Origin: Cunninghamia lanceolata
Lineage: Eukaryota; Streptophyta; Pinopsida; Cupressales; Cupressaceae
Direction: 5' to 3'
Assembly (NCBI GenBank): GCA_027924645.1
Contig: BSBN01000829.1
Location: 6,572,001-6,636,000, forward strand
Length of the DNA: 64,000 nucleotides
The notes beneath the pieces are model-generated. The model had not been told where the DNA came from and did not search any database. It saw only the letters and a program-made list of their open reading frames with translations. The translations under genes were made by a program, and so were the position numbers. The first letter of the stretch is position 1, and each line of letters opens with the position of its first letter. Positions 1 through 11,375 of the stretch are shown here, piece after piece.

Positions 1-860
1 GCCTATGCCCAAATGGGAGTTTTCAAATGGAATACAAAATTCCAAGATAGAATCAACTTAGAGCATTTTAGAGCAAATGTAATCAACATGTGTAAAATTA
101 TCTCCCATGACTTCCAGTCACCCTAGCATAGATGCATGCAAAAATTTTGAAGCATTGACAAGCCACATGAATTGTTTGATGAAGCAATGTTATCTCATGA
201 ACATAAGGATATGCATAAAAATGGGTTTTGAAAATTTAAAACATATACAAGATATTCTTGTAAAGTTGTTTTTGCAATCATTTGTTAGCATCCTCCCGGT
301 TTGTGCCTGAATGGGAGATGGAAGAGGATATCGACATCCATGAAAGCATAAAGTGAATGATAAAATAGTTGTAAATTGTCCTAGCATATTGGTATGCATA
401 GCATTGAAACAAAATAGATAAAGAACATTTCACCTCAAAGAAATGTTATCTCATGGGCTGCTAGGACTACCTAGCCTACGCAAAATGGTTTTGTTGAAAA
501 AGTCTTAGAAACTTGCAAGTGAATGTAAATGGAAGGTGTAAAGCCAAGCTCCATGATCTTTGCTAACAAAATCTGTAGCTCGTGCTAAAATGTGAGCTTT
601 TGAACGGGGATAGTCATCCATCAAAGTGTAATGAGATGGGCATCATTGTTTGATATTGTAGTTCGAATGCTTTGATAAACTACCATTAAAATGTGAATGC
701 ATTGATAAACTGCTTGAATTGTTTGACAGTTTACCTCAGAGAAATGTTGTCAAATGGAATGTATTGATTGCAAAATGTACGTGAAGGGGATATGCTGAAA
801 AGACATTAAAGAATGTTCTTTTCATTCGCTGCTCATCTCAATCTCACAGCCTCCTCGCAA
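1..860 (+). pseudogene. Decayed pentatricopeptide-repeat (PPR) gene
   Basis: Reading the plus strand across frames recovers scattered PPR signatures: ACAQMG near base 3, HELFDEAMLSHE near 170-200, KNGF near 218, FVSILPVCA at about 280-308, PQRNVISWAA near 440-465 and QNGFVEKVLETCK at about 477-520. In plant PPR proteins these correspond to the end of one repeat (ACAKMGALEQG), the start of the next (ARELFD-MPQRNV-SWNAMI) and the linker (NGFVEKALETF). Intact PPR proteins bind organellar RNA. Here many stops and frame changes separate the pieces, so no protein is made. It probably starts before base 1. It resembles the second PPR remnant at 16180-16740 on the other strand. The family call is fairly safe; the gene's identity is unknown. 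Confidence 0.6.
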
Positions 861-958
861 ATAGATTGCTCATGAAGTTGATTTGTTGAAACGGTCTGAG
901 GGACTTTCAATTAGGTGCAAGAGGCAACTTTAGTGTAAAACTTGCAAAAAGCCTCATC

Positions 959-3900
959 ATGAAGTACAAACCTCAAGACTACAAATATACTCCAATGATT
1001 GACACAATGCTTCCTAAGGTATTTGACACAAAAATGGGGTACATTAACTTGCAAGACATCCAAAAATTGTTAACAGAAGGAGATTGGTCAAAGTTGTCCC
1101 AAAGAATACCAGAAAGTGGTCTAGTAGATGCAGCTTGCTTTCCTATAGCATTGCAATGTCCATAATTAGTGATAGAATGTGCGAAGAGATACAATCTTGA
1201 AGCTAAAGAGATCAGAACTATTATCAGGCACCTAATGGCCAAGCTTGATGGGCTTTCTATCATAATCATTCTGTGGCTATGATACAAAGAGAAATTCATT
1301 TGTGTTGATAAGAAAAAACCTACAAATATTTCAGTGACAATAGAAGAAAATGTTTTAAACAACTTGGCTAAAGAATGGATGGTGAAACCAAGAGGTGGGC
1401 AATCTCATCTTCCCAAGACTCTTCATCGCTCTCTTTTCATCAAAGAGATCTTCTATTTGATTTCCCTACTCCACAGATTGACAGGTAGCCCAAACTCAAC
1501 TAAGTTTGAGATGTGGATGTATCTTTTCATCATGATCATATCAACTGGGAAACAATTCATTGATTGGGGCCATCTTATCATTGATTGCATACATGATCAA
1601 TCGGTCCGCTTCAAGACAAGCCAATGCTTCCAAAGGTCATCCTACTTGGTATATGCAATCGCTAATTTGACATCATGGCCAGGTTTAAGTACCACTGGTG
1701 TTCTGAATCAGGAGACACAGGTTTATGACTTCTACAAGCAGATGCAGTTAGAGGAAAGTTTTGTGTATTTTAGATGAGTGAATGATGCCTTTACAATGCT
1801 AGAAGTGAGGCTACTTCAAAGAAATATAGCTATCAGAATATCAAAAGAAGCAGCACTATTGATAAAGAAGTACAGAAGTTACTTCATTCAGTTTCCAAGA
1901 TTCACCTACCTTCGAGTAGGAGGATTTGATGGCTATCATTCTAAGTTGCCAAGATATGTGGATGATAAGCTTGTTGTGATCAATCTTTGTAGACAGCTAG
2001 CATTAGTTCAAAAGAAATGCAGAGATAGGAAAAACAAAGGAGTTGTCTTCCCTATTTGCCTCTATTATTACAGATTTAAGTCTAGCTCAAGAGCAAAAAA
2101 TCTGGAGAAGGCCCTAGCTAAGATAGCAAAGACTATGTCAAGAATAATCTAAAGCTTGGTCCTGGGTATCTTCATTTCTCTAATATTGAAGACTTTTGGG
2201 AAGACTGTGAAGATGAATTTGAAGTCAGAAAAAAAGATTGGATGAGATTCACCCTGAAACAAATCTATGATTTCAAGTTGGAATGGATCATTGAAGCTAT
2301 TGAAGATGATGAATCAGATCTGATTGATCCCTTCAATTTTAAAGAAATCTAGGCTTAACCTCTTCTTGCTATCAATTGGGTAGATCTAGAGGTTAGAGAT
2401 GTTAGAGTAAGAACCAGTTCTGTAATCAAGAAGTTAGAAGCTTGGATCAGAAAGAAGATAACTCAGATGACTCCTACAAAACTAACAAGTAGGAAAGAGA
2501 CACCAAGAGGAAGAAGTGATCACGAAGATAGTTCCACCTCATCAGTTCCTTCTCATACACCAGTTATGGATATTCTTATCTCATTAGAAAACTCAAGGAA
2601 GTGGTGGAGATGAAGTTCCTTCGAGAAGAAGTAATCTCCAAAACACATGTAGAGATGAACCCAAACAAAAGAAGAAGAAATCAAGATCAAGAGATAAAGA
2701 AGTAGGCTCTACTTCAAGAGAAGAGAAAGAACAAGAATCAGTGGAAGTCCTAGATGATTCAAGGATTGATGAAGGCATACCAACTATGTCACCTTCAATT
2801 CTCATTGAATCCCCTCATCATGAAGTACAACATCTTACTTCACTTATGGAACCTTCTTCCTCAAAAGATCCAGTATGTCAAACAGAACCAGTTGAAGAGA
2901 TGGCAACCTCACCAGTACCTAAAAAACAAAGTCTCCAACAAAGTAATGTACACGGAAACCTTTCCCTCCCATGGTTGGAATAAAGTTTGTTGAAGAAAAG
3001 AAAGGTAGAAGAGTTAGTAGTTCCTTAATTCAATATAGTATCCGATCTTTTTAGGAGATCTGAGAAGCCAAAAAAGATCAAGGTGGCCTCAAGATTAAAT
3101 ACTAATTCAAATTCAGGAAATATGTGCCTCGAGATAGCTTAGCCCATCTCCAAGAAAAATATAAATGAAGCTACTCCTGTAGATTTTGTTATGACAAGGA
3201 TCGATATGGTTCCATCCGCTCATGAGGCTGACATACAAAACTTTAATGTGGTAGCCACAAAGCTAGTAGAAAGGACTGAAAAGGAGAAGCAGTCAAAGGA
3301 TCAGCTGAAGCAACAAGTGCAGAATTTGTCTTCCTACTTGAAGTCCATAGTTGACACTTCTACCATGCCACTCAATGTTGATCACCAATCAAACATCTTG
3401 GGCCAGGACGGAGAGATTGAAAGAACTACTATTGATAACCTCCAGAAATATCAAGTTTATGGGAAAGCCACTGAGAGTTCAGTGAACAAAGTCAAGTCCA
3501 TTGCATTTGATTTCTTTGTTAAGGTAAAAGTTGTTCATGATGAGGCCTTAATCAAAAAGGAGGCCATTGAAAAAGACTTGAAAAGTGTCAAGAAAGAAGA
3601 AGCGGCTTGGAAGGATATCATGAAAGATTTCACGAATATGATGGAGATTGATGTCAACATCCTCGTAGCTGAGAGGATCCTACCTAGTACAGAGGAAAAC
3701 TACTTGGGAATTTGGGTGGAAAGCATAAGTTGGAAATTGGTAATCATTGACCAAGTTTCAACAGAGCAAGAAAAACTTATACTTGCTTCTGATCAAGTAT
3801 GTGTAAAACTCCAAGATTAGCTCACTGCCATCCTCCCAAGTGCATCATTGATGGGTGATTCACAAGTAATCCAAGATAATTTTTAGAACATGGTTGATTG

Positions 3901-4141
3901 GTAACTTTTCAACAAAGAAGTCTTCAATGATAATGCAATGGACAAATTGATTGATATCTATACTTCTTTGAAGATTTATGTCTCCCAAATACCGAGTATG
4001 TTGTCAGAGTTAAGCAACATCTACAAGAACCTAAAGACCTGGAAGATGAGGATAGCTAACATCCTAATTCCTAAGGGAAATTATGTTACTCAAGCTATCA
4101 AACTTTTCAGAATGTTCAAAGAAAAAGGATCCGATAAATAG
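959..4141 (+). pseudogene. Long decayed ORF of unknown function, probably retroelement-linked
   Basis: One ancestral frame (positions 2 mod 3) runs through 959-1165, 1334-1777, 1778-2152, 2741-2983, 3191-3820 and 3938-4141. A segment around 2153-2590 lies in another frame, so at least two frameshifts occurred. The N-terminal half has well-formed hydrophobic/aromatic stretches such as FPRFTYLRVGGFDGY near 1900. The middle is acidic and serine-rich, with a basic run KQKKKKSRSRDK near 2670. The C-terminal half (3191-3820) is charged and predicted by eye to be helical or coiled-coil (ERTEKEKQSKDQLKQQVQ). Later stops are mostly TAG where glutamine would fit. I do not recognise the family. Size (about 1,060 codons) and the LTR-like DNA just downstream suggest an ORF carried by an LTR element, possibly an extra ORF between pol and the 3' LTR, but no gag or pol motif is visible. 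Confidence 0.45.
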
Positions 4142-4199
4142 AATCAATCTCTAGAATCAGTAGCTCCATCAACGACACCTTCAACAAGCATGGAATAAA

Positions 4200-4935
4200 T
4201 GCAGGTTTGCATATTGTATAGTTCTCATTTTTTATGTGTTTGTGTGTAGCTCAAGTCATGATTTTAGTTTGTTTTGTAAATAATTTTCATGATTGAGTTT
4301 CTCCTGTTCGAGTCTAGTTTTCTATCTTTAATTGTAAAGTTAGGGTCATCCTAACTCTTTCTTACAAAGTAGTTATTTTAAGTGCCTAAGTTAGGTAGTT
4401 ACTTTAAGTGACTATCTTTACAAAAGAAAGCTAGTTATTCAAAGTTAGTGCACTTATGAAGGTACTTACACCAAGTAGTTACAAAAAGTGGTTAAGGTAG
4501 TTACCTTAAGTGGTTACTAACCTCGCCTATAAATACAACATTGTAATTCAATCAACGGGGGTTCCACTTTTCGCAAGGCATTGTGTAAAGGACTCGAATA
4601 GTATTATTCAAGCAAGAAAGCAATAAAGAAATATTTTGGATGTATGTTCAATTCAATTTCATGTGTTGTTGTTGATATTCATATGTTTAATCAATGAGAT
4701 CGATTTGCTTTCCTTTAAACATTGCATGTGGAAAAGATTATCATGTTAAGTTTTGGTATCTCAACTTGAATTTGTGGAACTTGAATCAATAAGATTACTT
4801 CTCATTTCTTTATTAGTTTTTGTTATTCAATTTATTCTTAAAAACCCCAGAAAATCCATATGCCCCTATCATACAAGGGAGCTGTCCCTCTCAAATGTAG
4901 AGAGGAATCGACATTGTTCTGTGATTCTTCAACTA
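4200..4935 (+). repeat. LTR-like region downstream of the unknown ORF
   Basis: After the ORF ends the sequence changes to a control-region style: a T-rich stretch, four copies of a 16-base motif, a TATA box (CTATAAATA, 4527-4535), a polyadenylation-like AATAAAG near 4622, then a T-rich tail with no ORF up to the truncated resistance gene. This order (enhancer repeats, TATA, poly-A signal) is that of the U3-R-U5 of a plant LTR. A TGGTATC at about 4753 resembles the start of an initiator-tRNA primer site but matches only seven bases. No second copy of this sequence is in the window, so the LTR call is inference. Confidence 0.35.
4369..4535 (+). promoter_or_regulatory. Four 16-base repeats upstream of a TATA box
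   Basis: The motif GTAGTTAYTTTAAGTG or a close variant occurs at 4369-4384, 4395-4410, 4475-4490 and 4497-4512, all in the same direction, followed 14 bases later by CTATAAATA. Repeated boxes upstream of TATA are typical of retrotransposon enhancers. No bound factor can be named. Confidence 0.45.
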
Positions 4936-5037
4936 TTGTGAATAGGTTGTAGCTGATCCAAGGGAAAAACAAATCTATTCAAGAAGATTATTTAAGAGCA
5001 ACAAATCTATTTACCAACATACCATTATCACACTACC

Positions 5038-5506
5038 CTATCCAAGACTATCTTTTGTTGGCAATAGAGAATCTAATTGATCTAAATGATCTACATCATC
5101 CAAGATAATAAATACCTGAACATATTTTAAATGTTCTTCTAGGATTTTTTTTCCTTCTTCTGCATTATCAAATGATATATCTCTTGACCCACCAAGGTAT
5201 TGGAACATTTTTTTATGCTTTTCATTCAAGTTTTTAGTTGATGTATCTCGCACATTGCAAATAAAACTGCATCTATAAATGGAAAATATTTTCTTGTTGT
5301 AATATTCTTTTGCTAGTGTGGAGTTTCCACATCCACCCATACCAATGATCCCCACAATTTTTACCTTTTCAGAAGATTCTAATATAGATCTTTCAAAATC
5401 TTGTAATGTTTCATCAAGACCCACAGGATGTTTGGCCACCACCAATGAAATCTTTTTAGGGTGCTTCAGTATGTAATTTACAATATTCTTCAACGTTCCT
5501 TCATCA
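5038..5506 (-). pseudogene. NB-ARC exon, truncated
   Basis: Motifs in order: DEGTLKNIV at the exon start; KHPVGLDETLQDFE, the conifer-type pre-P-loop block; P-loop GMGGCGNSTLA, where the family has GMGG-GKTTLA, so the ATP-binding lysine is Asn and the next Thr is Ser; RNBS-A-like FICNVRDTS; and kinase-2 VFIILDDVDHLDQLDSLLP. The frame ends at a TAG right after TKDSLG (5038-5040). A two-base shift then allows GSVIMV, the expected start of the next block, for a few codons before homology fades near 5000. RNBS-B onward, GLPL, MHD and LRR are absent. Confidence 0.85.
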
Positions 5507-8500
5507 CTATACAAAAAAATATTTTTCAAAAGTCACCCAAGTTAATTTTCTCTAAAACAAATCTTAAACTTAAATTAATAGAATTTATTTAACATATTTT
5601 TAACTATTAGACAAATATCAATTGTTCATATAAGGTGAAAAGATATGGTTAATGATAAAAATAATGACATGTTTTACATACAAACAATGTTTAATACCCT
5701 GTAAAATAAAATTAGAAAAGACAAAGTAGAGAAATAAAAATCTTTCATATTTTAAGGAAAGAGAGGCTTTACAAAATGAAAATAATTTTAAAAGACATTT
5801 AAAAGTGGATTGTAAGGATAAAATTATTTCATATGCTAAAAGAAGAAAATAAAGGTTATAAATATTAATTTTTTTAAAAAATATTTATTAATAATGGTGA
5901 AATTAGCATACTCATGCTATTTTGTATTTAGTTTTGTGTCCACCTTGACAAGAAAGATTTAATGCAATAACATAACAAGTGGTACACTCTTGTGTTAGTT
6001 TTACCCATGTTCCTATACACATTTACTATTGCATGTTTCTATTCCACTCTGTTGCACACTCACTCCCATATACTCATTGACCCATTCTAGATTCATTCAT
6101 TTATCCTTATAGATCAGGTTTGTGGATTAGGGATTGACCTGATTTGATCCCAAGATAAATGTTCAAGCATTTAAATTCAAATTCTAACTTTCTTGCCCCC
6201 TTTCACTAGTCATTTTGAGCTGACTGAGCACACATATGTGTGACATGTTGTTATGAAATGGTTTTTAAAGAAATTCATTGCACTTTTAATTTCATGCCAT
6301 GGGAGACAAAAACAAAATCATTAGAGCAAACATTGATATGGGAGATTAGAAAAGAATCTAATTTACATCATCACCCTGAGCCATCTACATATTTGCATTT
6401 GATGTCCTTTATCTTTCTCATTACCATTGAATATGTTTACAAAGGGGTTTAACCTCAAAGAAATTGATCCATGTGAGTCAACAAAATTCATAATGGTCTT
6501 TATAAACACCATCCTGATTATGTAGAGGTCATAGAAGATTTAGTTACATAATTTTTAGGAGTCAACATTCTATTAGATTATTCATGCCTCTTAGAGATCA
6601 TATTTGCATGTCAAGTAATTTCTTAGCAACTTCAGATCAATCTTGATCCTACAAGATCAACCCACTATCTTTTTCCATGATAGTTTGGATTTCAAACACA
6701 ATTATCATATTTATAGAAACCAAGTTCCAAAAGGTGGTGAATCAATTCTACATGACATCAACATTATTCCAATAATAATTATAGAGCTAAGCCACTCTAT
6801 CTTCCTATTTAATTTTTCATTTATTTCAATATAATTGAGTCTCAACACTTTGATCTAGGTTAATTTGTTGTTCTTTCATATTTATTAATTAGTCTAAGGT
6901 AAATATTTAGTAAGGCTTATTTAACACTTATATTTTTGGTGAAGCCAACACTCCCAAACTCAACCTTACCTTCCCCTTACATTTTCCTTTGATCTTAATA
7001 TCTAGGGATCTAATTAGTTTCAACAACATATCTTTCAGCTTAGATATGATTGGGGTTTAGATTCACCCTTGTTTGTCATTATTTTATTTATCTTGTAGAA
7101 TTTGTATTTTTACTAAACTCTATATTATTTGAAATAGTTCATTAAGATGGATGTAAAGATCAATGGATAGAAGCAAGTGAATGCACATTAGAGGGATTCT
7201 ACAATGTAGAGAGAATAGACGAGGATCAATTAGAGGTGATGGTTAGATTTTGGTGGATAGAGATCTACAAGGAGTTTGGGAGTGGGTATAAAGGATAAGA
7301 ATTATTGGAGACTAGGATATGGCCAAGCTAAAAGCTAGAAGAGGTGAAGAAAGAGGACTATTTTCTTTTAAGGAACCTCTATCAAGTGATGGGGCACACT
7401 CCAATTTGTGTGCAGATTTAAAGAGTGGTTTTTCCACTCATCCTTTATTTGTAGCACCATTCTCATAAAGTCTTACTTGGGGTGTTTGATGTAGGAGCAT
7501 CTAAAGGTTTGAGAAATAAACATCAACAAAAAATATATTTTCTTTTTCTTTTATATTTTCCTAGGTTACTTGTTAAATAATTAATAATGAAACCCCTTGG
7601 GATTAAATATAAGGCATCTTATTTAAAATCATTGATTAAAATCTCATGTAATGGTAATTGGTATGCCATGCTTGGACTTGGGAAGAAAATTTTTAATTTC
7701 TAAACACTTGTAACTTGTTTAAAGAGAATCTATGATGCATCATTATGAAAGAGGTTATTATGATACCTCACTATGTGGGGGGATGCACTAAAGGTGATCT
7801 TCAACCAAACAATAATGTTGCATGAAGAAGGCTATTCCAATTGGGATATTTATAGCTATTGTAAGAAAATATCTTACATAGGGACATTACACTTGACCAA
7901 ATTACATGAATGCAAACTTGGTCACTCCATTTTTGGTGTTGTAACTATGAAGCAAAAAATTCTACATAGGGAGTTCAATAGAAATAAATATGCATATTTT
8001 TGGAGGATGAAAACTACATATAATGCTTGGAAATTGAAGGAGATTTAGCTTCTAGAGAGAAGACCAATAGGTAGAAACAAGGAGCCTAGAATTACTTCTA
8101 TGTTTGTAGATTTCTAGGAAGCTTAAGTATGGAGATTGAAGGTTAATAGAATGTGTGTTTTGTGGCATGTGTATGTTGTTTTGTAAGTTGAAATGTTGAG
8201 TTTGCAAGGACAAACCCAATCAAAATTTCCTTAAGTAGTGGTGTTGTTTATGTTTTTAAGTTTCTAGATGTTGATTGCTATATCTATAATGGGAAACTAT
8301 GCCAAAATCTCTCACAAGACTTGTGTATTATTCCAATCTATTATTGAGTCAAAATCCAATGTTGTGTTGTGAAAACCTTAGTTCTGTGATGGATTAATGA
8401 TGTGTTTCTATTCTCAAAGTTAAATTTAGGAAAGTTGTGTTTTCTTAAGTCATTTTATTAGGAGTTTGTAATATGTAAGTGTGTGGTATTAGTGTTTTTG

Positions 8501-10395
8501 CAAGGACAAATATTCCATTCATTTAACGACTTATCCTTAATTATACCAGAAAAGATCGAAAAATACTTTGACTCTTAAAATCATAATAATTATTAAATAA
8601 AAATTATGGTTTTGATTTTGTAGAATATCAATTAAAGTATTTAGAAGTTGTCATATTTTGTAAAGTGAATGTGTTTTATTGTTATGATTATTTTTAATCT
8701 TTTAGCATAAATTCCCACCTATCATATGTGAGAATAAGATAAGGTTTAGTATAGCAATTGAACAACATTTTAAAATATTTTAATAGTATTATAATGATGA
8801 AAATTGCATTCTTGTGCCCTTTTGGAAGTTATGTTTTAAGTTCACTTCTACTAAAATATTTTTCTGCAATGATAAGTTTACGAGTGAGATATTCTTGCAT
8901 GAATTTGTTTCATAACATTATTATCTCTATGTCCCATTAGCATAGTTTATCTCTAGAAATTTGGCCTTGATTCCCAAATTTATTATTTTCCACCCTAGGT
9001 CACATCCATGAGTGCAAAATTGATCTAGGCCATCTCTAGAGTTGTGGACCTGAACTGCTAAATTTTAAAAATTCAAAATGGGCCCAAGTTTACTTATTCC
9101 ACTAGTAATTATCTGTTTACCTAGGATAATTTTATGTGGATTTATGCATTATGTTGCTGTATTTAAGGACATCCACTCATTTATTTTAAAATCTCATAGA
9201 AAACAACAAGAAACACTTATACATCATCAAGAGAGAATAATCAAGAGCTTTAATGAGACCATACTAGCAACACTTTTAGATCTCATTACGTAAATAGATG
9301 TCATTCTAAGTCCACTACATGATTGTATGTTGTCTTTGAGCATTGTTTATTATTATTAAGTTGATCTATCTACAGGTTTTGTTAGAACTAAGAATCGACT
9401 AAGAAAATGCTAGCATCAAATCTGGAGTGTATTAGATTATGAACAAGGTGTGTACAAATAGGTGAAGAGGTTGAGTCAAATCAGAAGTCAACTTCAACAC
9501 TCCACTGGGGGTGTCGAGTTAGCTCCACAAAACACGCTAGAGGTGGCGAGTTGACTTGATCAAACTAAGACTCTTAAGTAGACACCTGAGAAGGCTTAAC
9601 GCCACGTGTATTTACCCATGTGAATGAAAGGTAAGGTAATATATACAGTAATAGGTTTGACTAAGGAGAACATAACTCTCACAAGTCAACAAATTATCCA
9701 AAGTTGTTTATAAAGATTGCCATTTCCTTATACAAATTTAGAAAACAAGAAATCAATGCGAATAACTTTAGGAAGTTTGCATAGCCCTAGAATAGATATG
9801 CAAGCATTAAAATAGATTTGCATGCCAAATCAATTCTGCACTCATGAAGATTAGTTCCATAGTTGTGGACTTGACCCAATCAATAGAGTAGACAATTTTC
9901 AAATTTACAATTAATTGTTGCATCAAGTTCTATCAAGTCCTAAAAATTTGACAATTAGATGAATAGATTTCTTACATCTATGATACCATCTTTCGATGAT
10001 TGATTATAAACTAATTATTATATTCAATTGATTTAATTCCCACATTTAATTTTACTTATATTTCAATCATAAATTATACATCTTTTATCTAAATTATGTT
10101 GCAAAGTGATTTGCTTGATTTAATTAATCTAAATAAATTAAGAAAAACTATTCATTTCTTTAAAGGGGGAAGTAGCTCATAAAAATAATATCAACCTTAT
10201 AAATCAAATAAAATTGTTGAAATATAATAGTAAGTATACCCAGATGAAAACTTTAAATGAGATTTCGATTTGATAATAAATCTTTCCAATCTATATTAAA
10301 AAGGGAAGAGATTCCATTGTAGAACTACTTTGTTGTATTCTGAGATACAATATGTCATAACATGTGAGAAAAGGAAGAGAGTATTTGATACTTAC
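5507..10395 (-). other. 4.9 kb intron of the TNL pseudogene
   Basis: It is bounded by GTAAGT at 10395-10390 and by a T-rich tract ending TATAG at 5511-5507. The interior is AT-rich and has only short open frames (for example 7773-8048 and 6240-6452) with no recognised domain. A TGTTAGAAC stretch near 9382 looks like the edge of a Copia-type LTR but no partner was found. Introns of this length are common in conifer genes. Confidence 0.7.
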
Positions 10396-10840
10396 TCATC
10401 ATTCTTAACATATGAAACCTTTTGCAGCGCCATTTTCCAATCCTCAAGCGTTTGTGAAGCATATCTGGCCTTGGCTTCATGCTTGGAGAATGCTTCAGCA
10501 TAGGTTCCTTTTATCCAACGGATTTGAGCGAGATCAACCTTGTAGAAGACCGGAATAATTCTCTTACCACTTTTGAGCATAAATGATAACTCCGCCAAAC
10601 ACCAAGGGGAATCTGCATATCCCGGTGAAAGTATAGCAATATGAAGGAAAGAAGTAGTCATGGCATCTTGTATTTCAGATGGTATGGAATCACCGAGTTG
10701 AAGTTCTGATTCATCTAAGAAAACTTGAAGTCCCATGAGTTTGAGGGTACGGTAGATAGAGTTGGAGTTGAAGACGATGCAGATGCAGATGGCGGCAGAA
10801 TTTTGTCAAAGGCACTGGTAATCTCATTTGCCGTTGTCAT
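10396..10840 (-). pseudogene. TIR-domain exon with internal deletion
   Basis: Translation from the ATG at 10840-10838 starts as a normal conifer-type TNL leader (MTTANEITSAFDKILPP). A deletion with frameshift then removes the first beta strand and its YDVF-type motif. The reading resumes in the third frame with SIYRTLKLMGLQVFLDE. After that the TIR domain is good to its end: FLDESELQLGDSI, SPGYADSPWCLAEL and IIPVFYKVD are the usual TIR-2 and TIR-3 blocks. The exon ends at a perfect GTAAGT donor (10395-10390). The TAA visible at 10394-10392 lies inside that donor, so it is intronic and not the true stop. Confidence 0.85.
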
Positions 10841-11041
10841 GAAATTGAATTGAAGAGGAACTGAAACAAACGCAGGGGTAGAAAGGATAGAAGAGAATGG
10901 TTAGACGGTGAACAAAGAGAGAAAGTAGAAATAAGGTGCGGATGCACACAGATTCCATCAACCCAGCCAAGACAATTTTCTCTATGCGGGTTCCACATAG
11001 GACGATATTGATTCAGTTTTATTTGGACAAGAATTGCCTAA

Positions 11042-11165
11042 CGTGGAAGACGAAAATTGTAAGCAACAACCATCAAACTAAATGATGACCAAGCAGCTCC
11101 ATCATCTTAAAAATGAAATTTGAAACGAAAACATCCGTGGAAGACGAAAATTGTAAGCAACAACC
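11042..11165. repeat. Exact 30-base direct repeat, 94 bases apart
   Basis: The segment starting CGTGGAAGACGAAAATTG and ending CAACAACC is present at 11042-11071 and again, unchanged, at 11136-11165. It lies just upstream of the TNL exon and just before the inverted repeat. It could be a small duplication or the scar of an insertion. Confidence 0.8.
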
Positions 11166-11187
11166 CCTTGATGAAGCGGAAGGGCTT

Positions 11188-11337
11188 AACCAGCCGGTGC
11201 GTTGTAAACGACCGGCTGGTCGAAGCCTGTACGGAGCCATGAAATCAGTTGACTGGTTGTGGTTGATAGTCGAAGTTTTTTGGCTGGCTGGTCTAGAACT
11301 CCGTACAGCCGGTGAGTTGCAACTCCCCGGCTGTTTA
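11188..11337. repeat. Compound inverted repeat rich in CCGGCTG
   Basis: At about 11190-11220 ACCAGCCGG faces CCGGCTGGT over a 14-base loop. At 11307-11333 CAGCCGG faces CCGGCTG around an inner palindrome GAGTTGCAACTC. The two hairpins also pair with each other: CTGTACGGAG (11227-11236) is the reverse complement of CTCCGTACAG (about 11299-11308). The block is GC-rich compared with its surroundings. Open frames run through on both strands (11073-11375 minus, 11113-11352 plus), but I see no domain; they are probably by-products of low stop density. It may be a small foldback element or a structured island. Confidence 0.6.
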
Positions 11338-11375
11338 GGGTGGGCGCGATGAAGCGGACCCACAAATCCCATCAT

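Larger units (their letters stand above)
5038..10840 (-). pseudogene. TIR-NBS (TNL) disease-resistance pseudogene, two exons
   Basis: A TIR exon (10840-10396) and an NB-ARC exon (5506-5038) lie in order on the minus strand, separated by a 4,889-base GT-AG intron. Joining them at the consensus sites keeps the frame: the donor leaves two bases and the acceptor supplies the third, giving KNDD then DEGTLKNIV, as expected at this conserved TNL junction. Intact TNLs are intracellular immune receptors; their NB-ARC binds ATP/ADP and the TIR signals. This copy cannot work: the TIR has lost its first strand, the P-loop lysine is replaced, and the coding sequence breaks in mid NB-ARC with no LRR after it. 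Confidence 0.85.

Noticed and set aside
4753..4764. TGGTATCTCAAC as an initiator-tRNA primer site after an LTR.
   Set aside because: Only TGGTATC fits, against the full TGGTATCAGAGCC at 47228-47216, and no gag-pol follows.
7773..8048. 91-codon frame in the TNL intron as a gene.
   Set aside because: No domain, no composition unlike the surroundings and no neighbour support; long frames of this size occur by chance in 64 kb.
9382..9660. TGTTAGAACTAAGA near 9382 resembles the start of the Copia LTR at 14267 (TGTTAGAACCAAGA).
   Set aside because: Only the first dozen or so bases agree; no matching end, TSD or internal sequence was found.
11073..11375. Overlapping 100- and 79-codon frames on opposite strands as small genes.
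   Set aside because: They coincide with the GC-rich inverted repeat, where stops are rare on both strands, and show no domain.
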